NCBI GenBank assembly: GCA_019649035.1
Contig: BMAT01010395.1
Location: 1 to 64,000, forward strand
Direction of reading: 5' to 3'
DNA from: Elysia marginata
Taxonomy: Eukaryota > Mollusca > Gastropoda > Plakobranchidae
Length of the DNA stretch: 64,000 nt
Numbering within the stretch: position 1 is the first letter of the stretch; each line of letters begins with the position of its first letter. The notes beneath the pieces are model-generated. The model saw only the letters and a program-made list of their open reading frames with translations. It was not told the origin of the DNA and did not search any database. The translations under genes were made by a program, and so were the position numbers. Positions 9,342 through 16,414 of the stretch are shown here, in pieces.

Positions 9342-10162
9342 AAATGACACCGAGTTATTCGATGTATCGCCTTAAAACAGTGTTGATAGCTTTTTTCTTT
9401 GGGGTTATGCTCTTTTCTCAAAGCAAATGCTGTTTGAATTCTCCTTTTGAGCGCATAGAAGCACTATTGGGTGCCAACATTCTATTTTTTCAGAGTTCCA
9501 AAGCCTCTAACCTCATTTACAGAGGCTATACACCGAGTTATGAACTGGGTTACCAGAGGTTGAGACGGAATTGGTATTGGGATAGCTATTCGTCTTTTAT
9601 TCACGGAAATACAAAATCAGGGAAGGTTAATTACAAAGAGTACAGAATCAATATAAATGCAAGATTGTTGAGATCACTTTCTGAAAATACACTTTTGGGT
9701 TTAAAGTGGAACATTGCAAACTTTTTATTTAGGAAGACCAAACAATTATCAAACAATTCAATATCAGTAAATATTTTTACTGATATTTCTGCTTCGGCAC
9801 AGCATTATTTATACATATGGAATCGCCTAATAAAATTAGACTTTTCGTTAAGTCTTTTTGGGTGGTTTTATGATAGTAGTGGCTTTTCTTTTCCTATTCC
9901 CCAACCCTTTTTGGAACGTGGATTTTATAACTACAATTATAGGACTATAGACCATATCAGAGCACAAAACTTTGTCTTTAAACCCTTTTGGGAAAACTTT
10001 GGAATAGAATTTCAAGTAGAGTGGAATTTTTATAAGAAGTTGGCGGTTGCTTATAGGTGGAAATTTAACAAATATGCAATTGTAAAGAGGTTTCCTATTA
10101 GCTTTGGGAATCATCTCCTTGCATTGAAGTATTATATTTTAGATAGGAAGAGAAATAGGTGA
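9338..10162 (+). CDS. Hypothetical secreted protein, probable outer-membrane barrel
   Basis: This 274-residue protein has a hydrophobic N-terminal signal segment (TVLIAFFFGVMLFSQSKC). The rest is rich in aromatic residues in an alternating pattern (YELGYQRLRRNWYWDSY, LKWNIANFLF, FGIEFQVEWNFY). That pattern resembles an outer-membrane barrel with about ten strands. No enzymatic motif was seen. It overlaps thrC and the S41 peptidase gene by four bases each, which suggests an operon of convenience more than a shared pathway. Confidence 0.6.
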   Translation: MKMTPSYSMYRLKTVLIAFFFGVMLFSQSKCCLNSPFERIEALLGANILFFQSSKASNLIYRGYTPSYELGYQRLRRNWYWDSYSSFIHGNTKSGKVNYKEYRININARLLRSLSENTLLGLKWNIANFLFRKTKQLSNNSISVNIFTDISASAQHYLYIWNRLIKLDFSLSLFGWFYDSSGFSFPIPQPFLERGFYNYNYRTIDHIRAQNFVFKPFWENFGIEFQVEWNFYKKLAVAYRWKFNKYAIVKRFPISFGNHLLALKYYILDRKRNR

Positions 10163-11205
10163 AAAGTCATTTTTTTTTATTATTCTCATTGGCTTCATGT
10201 GAGCTAGCTGTTTTGGACTCACCTCCTGAGGCAGACCCACAGTCTATTTTGAAACAGTACGCATCGCTTGTAAGGGAGAGGTATGCAATGTTAGATTATA
10301 AGGGAGTGGACATTGATTTGTTAGAAAAGCAAATAGGAAGAATGATAACAGGCCATGAGACAGAAAGTGAGTTGCTAGAGAAAATAGGTATAATAACTAG
10401 AAGTTTAAAAGACGGACATTCTTATATAATGTCAAATGATGGTGCCTTAGTTGGATTTGCCCCCTCTTTTAACTATCCTATCGTGTTTTTCCCAGGTATT
10501 TTAAAAGCGACTTACTGGAAGGGCTTGGAAGAAATACGTCTGAAAAAATCTTCAAAAAGTTGTAAAATTTTGTACGGTAAGCTGTCTGAAAATAGCGATA
10601 TAGGTTATATATTTATAGAATCTTTTGACGGGGTGCTATCAAATGCCGATATAGAAAAGATTTTTAAAGAGGTGTTTGATACAAAAGGGTTGATTATTGA
10701 TATTCGTGCTAATGGCGGAGGAGACCCTGGTTTGGCGTCCCGATTTGCGGGCTATTTAGCAGATAAAAAGATGTATATCGGGTATGAAAATTTCAAAACA
10801 GGTCCCGGAGCTAATGATTTTTCACGGAATAAATTATTTTTGAATCCATCGGGTAGCCCATACACATATTTGAAGCCTGTTTATATTATTACAGATAGAG
10901 GAACTTTTAGTGCGGCTTTGACATTTTTGTACAGTACAGATGTGCTCCCTCATGTATGGAGGTTAGGGCAAAGAGCGGGAGGGGGAAGTGGTACGCCTTC
11001 AGATGGATTTTTGGCAAATGGATGGAAATATCAGTTGTCAGTAAGTGAATTTATACCGGTGAGTGGTGCGCGTTTGGATGACGGAATATATCCAGACATC
11101 CCCTTAGATAATGCTCTCCTCCTTGTTAAAAAAAGGGGTGCTATAGTCTTGGAAGAAGGATTTATTTCGAGAGCCATTTCAAACATAGAAAATCGTAAAA
11201 AATGA
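10159..11205 (+). CDS. S41-family peptidase, lipoprotein
   Basis: This 348-residue protein starts at GTG 10159 with a lipoprotein signal whose lipobox is SLASC. A tail-processing-protease-like S41 domain follows. KGLIIDIRANGGGDP near residue 175 is the conserved strand, and DRGTFSAALTF near residue 250 holds the nucleophile Ser region. RAGGGSGTPSDG is the next loop. There is no clear PDZ domain. It would sit on a membrane facing the periplasm and degrade proteins there. It overlaps both neighbours by four bases. Confidence 0.85.
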   Translation: MKSHFFLLFSLASCELAVLDSPPEADPQSILKQYASLVRERYAMLDYKGVDIDLLEKQIGRMITGHETESELLEKIGIITRSLKDGHSYIMSNDGALVGFAPSFNYPIVFFPGILKATYWKGLEEIRLKKSSKSCKILYGKLSENSDIGYIFIESFDGVLSNADIEKIFKEVFDTKGLIIDIRANGGGDPGLASRFAGYLADKKMYIGYENFKTGPGANDFSRNKLFLNPSGSPYTYLKPVYIITDRGTFSAALTFLYSTDVLPHVWRLGQRAGGGSGTPSDGFLANGWKYQLSVSEFIPVSGARLDDGIYPDIPLDNALLLVKKRGAIVLEEGFISRAISNIENRKK

Positions 11206-12479
11206 GCCCAAAGGAGATATATATAAATCGAATAACCACTATTTATGGCTTGTTATTCGGGTTTGTATCTTTCGCTCAAGATAGTGCTTCTATAATAAAA
11301 GGTCAGGTTTTGGATAAGAGTACAGAAAAGCCCTTGGCCTTTGCAACGGTAATGCTACAAAAGGGAGGGAGAGGAACTGTGACAGACAGTCTGGGGTATT
11401 TTTCCATACAGTTAGAGAAAGCAATGACGGACTCTCTATTGGTTTCATTTTTAGGTTATGAGACCTATAAAACCCCTGCGGTCGCTTCAGAGTTTTTTCA
11501 AATAAAGTTAAAGCAGAATAGTACTCACTTAGATGAAGTTATATTGATGGATGTCTCCCCCACATACTATATAGAGAAGGCTATAGAAAAGTCTAGAGAG
11601 AACTATGACTATTCCCCTTTTTATGCGATTGCCTATTTTGAAAATTATTTCTATGAAAATAACCAACTACTCAGAGGCACGCAAACCATTTTCAAAAGTT
11701 ATTACGAACTCAACAAAACAGACTCCATTGAGCAACCCAAAGAACAACATCAGTTAATGCTGTACAAGGAAGACAGAGGGGCTCACAAGCTCCAGTTTAT
11801 GAGAAAACAGCTACTAAAATTAATTGATAAAGAGCAACGGCGGGACGAAGCATTCAGTGAGGATAGTAATTTTATTATTCGCCTAACGCCTCTTTATATC
11901 CCGATACATCATACTTCTTTGCCATTTTTAAACAGGGCTTACTTTAAAAAATTTAGCTATTCTATTCATGAGGATTGTAAGCAAAGAGAACTGATAATTA
12001 TTGACTTTAAAACCAAAAACAGCTTTAATTATCTATATTGTAGGTTTACAGGTAAGGGGCGTATTTATATAGATTGTGAAAACTTGGCTATAGTCAGGCT
12101 AGATATAGATATGTTGATGAATTTATCTTTTTTGCTAAAAACAGCACTTTTTGTAGCCTTTCACAAAATATCTGTAAAAGAGGTTGACATAAGGGGCAGT
12201 ATTAGTTACAAGCAACATAACAGGCAGTTTTGGTATCCTGATAAAGTGTCTCTATCTAGTATTAGCCATGTGTCTAGAATGAGGTGGTTTTCTAAAAATG
12301 AATATGCTAACATTGAGTTTTCATCATCTCTATTGGTCAATGACATTATTAAAAAAAATGTAAAAGAAATCCCTTCTGCTATAAAGTTTGATTTTGACAG
12401 GATAAACCTCCAAAATGATATGAACCTTCAATGGAAGGATATTATAACTGTAAAGAATCGTTTACACGAAAGCAGATAG
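11202..12479 (+). CDS. CarboxypepD-regulatory-like outer-membrane-associated protein
   Basis: This 425-residue protein has a short N-terminal hydrophobic segment (TIYGLLFGFVSFAQ) and then a CarboxypepD_reg-like beta-sandwich, seen in IKGQVLDKSTEKPLAFATVM and GTVTDSLGYFSIQL. This domain precedes TonB-dependent SusC receptors, but no plug or 22-strand barrel follows here. The remaining 300 residues match a common uncharacterised Bacteroidota architecture. It is exported to the cell envelope by inference. Its substrate is unknown. It overlaps the S41 gene by four bases. Confidence 0.75.
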   Translation: MSPKEIYINRITTIYGLLFGFVSFAQDSASIIKGQVLDKSTEKPLAFATVMLQKGGRGTVTDSLGYFSIQLEKAMTDSLLVSFLGYETYKTPAVASEFFQIKLKQNSTHLDEVILMDVSPTYYIEKAIEKSRENYDYSPFYAIAYFENYFYENNQLLRGTQTIFKSYYELNKTDSIEQPKEQHQLMLYKEDRGAHKLQFMRKQLLKLIDKEQRRDEAFSEDSNFIIRLTPLYIPIHHTSLPFLNRAYFKKFSYSIHEDCKQRELIIIDFKTKNSFNYLYCRFTGKGRIYIDCENLAIVRLDIDMLMNLSFLLKTALFVAFHKISVKEVDIRGSISYKQHNRQFWYPDKVSLSSISHVSRMRWFSKNEYANIEFSSSLLVNDIIKKNVKEIPSAIKFDFDRINLQNDMNLQWKDIITVKNRLHESR

Positions 12480-12662
12480 GTGATTTTATTAATTTTCCGC
12501 ACTTACTAGTTGAATTTACATTCAGGTTTTTTTGAAAATTCATTTTTTTTACGGAACATTGCAACATACAAGGATTATCGCCTATAGAAAAACATTACTC
12601 AGTTTAATTTTTTGCCGTTCGCTTGACGGTGTTTTTTGTTCCATATAAAAAAGAGTAGTGTT

Positions 12663-13241
12663 ATGTATTCACAAAAAGAAGATTGTGATTTGATCAATGG
12701 TTATGTCTCTGGTGACGAAACTTGCCTTAGTAAACTTATAGATAGATACAAAGAGCCTTTGTATAGTTTTATATTTTCAAAAGTAAATGATGGGGACCTG
12801 TCAGATGAGATTTTTCAGGATACTTTTATCAGGGTTATAAACGCTCTAAAAAGAGGCAGGTACAATCACAAGGGAAGGTTTTTATCTTGGCTAATGAAGA
12901 TATCTCATAATCTCATTTACGACCATTTTAAGTCTAGTCCGCGATTCGTGAACAAGGATACTTTAGAATTATTTCTAAGGGACGAGAGTACACCCTTAGA
13001 TAGTTTTGAGGATAAGGAAGACTTGAAAAATACTCAAGAAGAATTATTAAAGTCTCTTGTAGAAAAACTATCTCCAAATTTGAGAAATATGATTAAAATG
13101 AGACTTTTTGAAGGGCTTAGCTTCAGGCAAATAGTTGATAGAGAGAGTATTAGCATAAATACAGCTACAGGAAGGATGCGCTATGCACTCCAGAACCTCC
13201 GTAAAGAAATCGAAAAAAATAGATATTCGTTTGTTTTTTAA
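12663..13241 (+). CDS. ECF-type RNA polymerase sigma factor
   Basis: This protein of about 192 residues has both ECF sigma regions. Region 2 includes DEIFQDTFIRVINAL and FLSWLMKISHNLIYDH. Region 4 includes the helix-turn-helix LSFRQIVDRESISINTATGRMRYAL. ATG at 12663 gives the usual N-terminus; a TTG at 12636 would add nine residues. No anti-sigma gene follows, which is unusual because ECF factors usually pair with one. Only a 27-codon open frame lies downstream (13284-13367). A weak hairpin with a T run (CCGT..ACGG near 12615-12630) precedes it. Confidence 0.9.
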   Translation: MYSQKEDCDLINGYVSGDETCLSKLIDRYKEPLYSFIFSKVNDGDLSDEIFQDTFIRVINALKRGRYNHKGRFLSWLMKISHNLIYDHFKSSPRFVNKDTLELFLRDESTPLDSFEDKEDLKNTQEELLKSLVEKLSPNLRNMIKMRLFEGLSFRQIVDRESISINTATGRMRYALQNLRKEIEKNRYSFVF

Positions 13242-13791
13242 CAACCGAAAAAGAGATTTTTTCACTTATATTGAAAAAAGTCTATGTGTATGAAGAAATA
13301 TTACAAGACCAAAAACTTAGCAAAAGAATTATTCTCACACCCAGAAAGCAGACACTATCTCTTATGACGAGATATTCAATATCAATTTTCATTTTAAAGG
13401 GTAACTTGTTTTCTTATCCGTTTGTTCTTAACTATTTTTGAGGTTTTTTCTTAAAGAACTGTGGTTCGTACCTGTCAGTTTTCCTTGTGGGGGATTATAG
13501 AAACGAGATTAGGAGTATGGAAAAGTTATTCCAATTTTATTCCTGAATAGAAACCCCTCTGCAACCTGACGCATTAAGGATACAATAGCAAAATAAGGCA
13601 CTTCTTAGGAATTGTTTATGGCGGAAGGAGGGGTAAGTGGTACAGTAAGACCGAAGAATATGACTGAGGAGTAGATCGAGTGAATCATGCTGAACTTAGA
13701 GATAACTTTACTATGTCAGTTTAACAGTTCCCATTAAAATTTTCTATAATGAAAGTTGACGCTACATTTTACATATCAGTACTCACATTAT
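13242..13791. other. Intergenic stretch between sigma factor and cas2
   Basis: This gap holds a 27-codon frame at 13284-13367 (plus) whose product begins MCMKKYYKTKNLAKEL. Its composition is protein-like, and it could be the remnant or start of a small sigma-linked protein. The rest shows no gene, tRNA or CRISPR anti-repeat. cas2 converges on it from the right. Confidence 0.4.
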
Positions 13792-14133
13792 TTAGAACAA
13801 CTCTAGTTGTTGGGGAGTATTAGGAGGTTTTGTTTCCTTTTTCCCTGAAAATAGTTCTATCATTCCAAACTGCTTATCGGTGAGTTGCAAAATGCAAACA
13901 TTACCATAGGGGGGGAGGTTTCGTTTTACACGTCTTATGTGTACCTGCGCATTTTCACGACTTGGGCAATGTCTAATGTATATAGAGTATTGAAACATTC
14001 TAAAACCATCATTTTCTAATCGTTTTTTGAAAAACATATAATTTTTGTTGTCCCTCTTTGTCTGTGCTGGTAAATCAAAAAGTACAAATACCCACATTAC
14101 CCTGTACTGATTATAGCAACTCGTACAATCCAT
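13792..14133 (-). CDS. cas2: Cas2, CRISPR adaptation nuclease-fold subunit (type II-C)
   Basis: This 113-residue protein forms the Cas1-Cas2 integrase that inserts new spacers. The ferredoxin-fold start [17 protein letters not shown] holds the conserved Asp. [14 protein letters not shown] and [16 protein letters not shown] are typical of type II-C Cas2. ATG at 14133 was chosen because it gives family length; a longer frame to 14202 overlaps cas1. It follows cas1 after 20 bases on the same strand. The expected upstream partner cas9 is 26.7 kb away because of the inserted element. Confidence 0.95.
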   Translation of the reverse strand: MDCTSCYNQYRVMWVFVLFDLPAQTKRDNKNYMFFKKRLENDGFRMFQYSIYIRHCPSRENAQVHIRRVKRNLPPYGNVCILQLTDKQFGMIELFSGKKETKPPNTPQQLELF

Positions 14134-14153
14134 TGAAATCCTACTAATTGTGG

Positions 14154-15056
14154 CTATTGAAATGACGGATATTTTATCTTTCTTGTATTTCCTGCAAAGC
14201 ACTCGTATAAACTGGCTGTTGTATGCCCTGCGGCCAACATCAAAGGACTATTTTTCCCATTTATAGTAATATCCATTACAGGTATTTGGAGTAATTCCCG
14301 TTTTATATCTGTATCTAGGTCTTCTATATGTCCATGTTTTTTAAGGATGTTTAATGCTACCCTATCTACAAAAGGACGGTATGGCTCCATAATATCATCA
14401 GCTAAACAATAGGCATTGTACTTGTTGTGGTGATGAATTCCTAAGGTGGGTAAAAGTCCTGAACCAACCAAAGCCCGTGCTATAATAGCGCGAAGAACAG
14501 CATAACCATAGTTGAGTAAATTATTTGGGAAAGCCCCAAATTGTCCTCGTTTAAAATTTTCTATGTGTGGTGAAAATATTTCCTTCCAATAGTAGACAGC
14601 CGCTCTACCCTCGTAATTATCAGTATCACCACTGCCCACACTGTTTGCCCATCGCTTCATTTTCTTCGAAATAATACCCATGCTCTCCAATAACCATGCC
14701 TGATTTAATATCTTACTCTTGATAGTCTGTTGCCAAAGGTTTTTCTTAAGTGGTACAGAAGCGTCTATCTGGACTCTAAACCTCTCTGATTGTATATTAT
14801 TTCCATCTAAGTTTAGCATCATTCCCGTAGGGTGATGTGAGGCATTACAAGTTATAAAGGCAACATTGCTCGCAAGGAGTTTGCTCACTAGACTTTGGGT
14901 AAATGTAAGCCTGTAGTGGTCTGCTACTACTATCCCTATGTCCTCTATGGGAAGTTTTATTACTTCTTTATCTCTATCGGGGAACCGTATCAGTAGTTGC
15001 TCTTTTTGCGTACTTAGATATGCCTCATTACCAAAATAGAGTGTGCGCTTAATCAT
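14154..15056 (-). CDS. cas1: Cas1, CRISPR integrase (type II-C)
   Basis: This 300-residue protein is the catalytic subunit of spacer acquisition. [16 protein letters not shown] is the typical beta-domain start. The helical domain has [11 protein letters not shown] (metal-binding Glu), [20 protein letters not shown] (His and the next acidic ligand) and [11 protein letters not shown]. The length is normal. It is intact and in order with cas2. It has lost its normal neighbour: the end of the integrated element lies about 200 bases upstream. Any transcription must therefore start from the element, from within the element, or from a local promoter. Confidence 0.97.
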   Translation of the reverse strand: MIKRTLYFGNEAYLSTQKEQLLIRFPDRDKEVIKLPIEDIGIVVADHYRLTFTQSLVSKLLASNVAFITCNASHHPTGMMLNLDGNNIQSERFRVQIDASVPLKKNLWQQTIKSKILNQAWLLESMGIISKKMKRWANSVGSGDTDNYEGRAAVYYWKEIFSPHIENFKRGQFGAFPNNLLNYGYAVLRAIIARALVGSGLLPTLGIHHHNKYNAYCLADDIMEPYRPFVDRVALNILKKHGHIEDLDTDIKRELLQIPVMDITINGKNSPLMLAAGHTTASLYECFAGNTRKIKYPSFQ

Positions 15057-15076
15057 ATGAAGGGCTCTGTATCATA

Positions 15077-15190
15077 TCAATTCATAAAACCTATTCTCGT
15101 TTTATCAAAAATTCTGACAACCCGCTCTATCTTATCTAGAATCTTCACCATTTCGTCAATGTTAATAACAATGTACTTTCCCAATTTCAC
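15077..15190 (-). CDS. Small open frame upstream of cas1 (37 codons)
   Basis: From GTG at 15190 to TGA at 15077 the frame reads as a plausible peptide beginning MKLGKYIVINIDEM and continuing with charged, helix-like sequence. It ends 20 bases before cas1. It could be the last coding remnant of an element gene or a short host gene in the old cas9-cas1 gap. I recognise no family, and the frame could be chance. Confidence 0.3.
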   Translation of the reverse strand: MKLGKYIVINIDEMVKILDKIERVVRIFDKTRIGFMN

Positions 15191-15214
15191 AAAAAAATAA
15201 AAAATCACTGTAAA

Positions 15215-15943
15215 TCAATGACTTAAGGTCTTAAAAAAGCCGTTTTTAGCCCCTTTTTTTACACTTTTGCTACACGGGTANNNNNNNNNNNNNNNNNNNN
15301 NNNNNNNNNNNNNNNNNNNNNNNNNNNNNNNNNNNNNNNNNNNNNNNNNNNNNNNNNNNNNNNNNNNNNNNNNNNNNNNNNNNNNNNNNNNNNNNNNNNN
15401 NNNNNNNNNNNNNNNNNNNNNNNNNNNNNNNNNNNNNNNNNNNNNNNNNNNNNNNNNNNNNNNNNNNNNNNNNNNNNNNNNNNNNNNNNNNNNNNNNNNN
15501 NNNNNNNNNNNNNNNNNNNNNNNNNNNNNNNNNNNNNNNNNNNNNNNNNNNNNNNNNNNNNNNNNNNNNNNNNNNNNNNNNNNNNNNNNNNNNNNNNNNN
15601 NNNNNNNNNNNNNNNNNNNNNNNNNNNNNTGATTATCTATTATCTTATCTTGATTATCTATCTTATCTCGGGCTACCGCCAACCGCTCGGTACAGCGGTC
15701 TGCATCTACAGAGGGCGTCTTGTCTGTGAGTAGCATCTCACCCTTGCCGGTTAATAACCATGTAGGGTTGATGTCGGGAAATTTACCGATTATATTCTGT
15801 AATATACCACTCCCTATTGATGCTCCTTTTTTTTTAGAAATATTGTTAATATAACCGTTAGATAAATTCAGCTTCTTTTCTAAACTTGCTTGTGAAAAAT
15901 TATAAAAACTTTTAATTTCTAAAATCCTTGTAATTATTGACAT
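15215..15943 (-). CDS. Phage-type repressor with N-terminal helix-turn-helix (3' part unread)
   Basis: The readable N-terminal 104 residues form an Xre/Cro-type helix-turn-helix (SQASLEKKLNLSNGYINNISK). DINPTWLLTGKGEML follows, the hallmark of Bacteroidota phage repressors that often continue into an S24 LexA-like domain. That second domain would fall in the run of N, so the stop at 15215 is uncertain. The gene faces away from the early operon across a 250-base control region, as lysogeny repressors do. A CRISPR spacer at 63903-63932 matches its WLLTG region at 24 of 30 bases. Confidence 0.8.
   Translation of the reverse strand: MSIITRILEIKSFYNFSQASLEKKLNLSNGYINNISKKKGASIGSGILQNIIGKFPDINPTWLLTGKGEMLLTDKTPSVDADRCTERLAVARDKIDNQDKIIDNXXXXXXXXXXXXXXXXXXXXXXXXXXXXXXXXXXXXXXXXXXXXXXXXXXXXXXXXXXXXXXXXXXXXXXXXXXXXXXXXXXXXXXXXXXXXXXXXXXXXXXXXXXXXXXXXXXXXXYPCSKSVKKGAKNGFFKTLSH
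15256..15275. other. Candidate left attachment site of the element
   Basis: TTTTTACAC, six bases, then TACAC. The same arrangement occurs at 41743-41762 at the other end, with 14 of 20 positions or more identical. The two sites bracket the integrase-to-repressor interval. The exact crossover cannot be fixed without an empty site. Confidence 0.45.
15281..15629. other. Unread bases (N), 349
   Basis: A run of N covers the 3' part of the repressor gene and probably the true left edge of the element, so gene content here is unknown. Confidence 0.95.
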
Positions 15944-15974
15944 AAAATTTAATTTAGATTTTTTTCTGTAAAAA

Positions 15975-16006
15975 TTGTTTTATATAGATTTTATTCTATA
16001 CATTTG
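15975..16006 (+). promoter_or_regulatory. Early promoter of the element (Bacteroidota -33/-7)
   Basis: TTG at 15975-15977 and TACATTTG at 15999-16006 are 21 bases apart and match the Bacteroidota TTTG/TAnnTTTG consensus. It points to the early genes. A small inverted repeat, TAGA..TCTA, near 15986-15999 overlaps it and could be an operator for the divergent repressor. Confidence 0.65.
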
Positions 16007-16010
16007 CCCT

Positions 16011-16179
16011 GTGAAATGAAAACGAAAAAAAAGTGATAGGGATTTTCAAAAAAGAAAATAAGCAAAAAGCTACAGGAGGCAACCCACAAGACCTATCAGC
16101 TTGTTCGTTTCACAATCCAAATGTAGCTAAAAAGTCGCTACCCCTCTTAATGTAAAATTTTTTGGGGTAGCGGTTTTTT
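16011..16179 (+). ncRNA. Candidate structured leader RNA of the early operon
   Basis: About 170 nt between the early promoter and the first early gene can fold strongly. GTGAA..ACGA (16011-16025) pairs with TCGTTTCAC (16105-16113). TGATAGG (16034-16040) pairs with CCTATCA (16092-16098). AGCTACA (16068-16074), inside the second stem, can pair with TGTAGCT (16122-16128) outside both, which makes a pseudoknot. An intrinsic terminator follows at once. It has no open frame. It could be a stand-alone small RNA or an attenuating leader. I do not match it to a known RNA class. Confidence 0.55.
16136..16179 (+). terminator. Intrinsic terminator upstream of the early genes
   Basis: A perfect 9-bp stem, CGCTACCCC (16136-16144) with GGGGTAGCG (16164-16172), is followed by GTTTTTT. 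It lies between the early promoter and the first gene, so the early genes need read-through or another promoter. Confidence 0.8.
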
Positions 16180-16195
16180 AAAAAAATTATTTATT

Positions 16196-16414
16196 ATGGA
16201 GATAAAAATAAAACGAAAAATAGACATCAAAAGGCTACACGAACATGTTTCAAAATGTGTCAGCTCTTCTATCATCAAGCCCTCCGACATCTCTTCATTA
16301 TTTATTTTTTACAAAAGGATAGCCCAAAGCTACGAGCCTCAATCCCCTATAGATATAGAGTTAAAAAAACGCACAATCGAGGCTATTGATTGTTGGTTTA
16401 TGAACAGACGGTGA
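16196..16414 (+). CDS. Small early protein of unknown function
   Basis: This 72-residue basic protein begins MEIKIKRKIDIKRLHEHV, with no membrane segment and no recognised motif. It is the first gene after the leader RNA and terminator. Its TGA overlaps the ATG of the primase-helicase gene, so the two are coupled. By position it may assist replication or regulate the early phase; that is inference only. Confidence 0.65.
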   Translation: MEIKIKRKIDIKRLHEHVSKCVSSSIIKPSDISSLFIFYKRIAQSYEPQSPIDIELKKRTIEAIDCWFMNRR

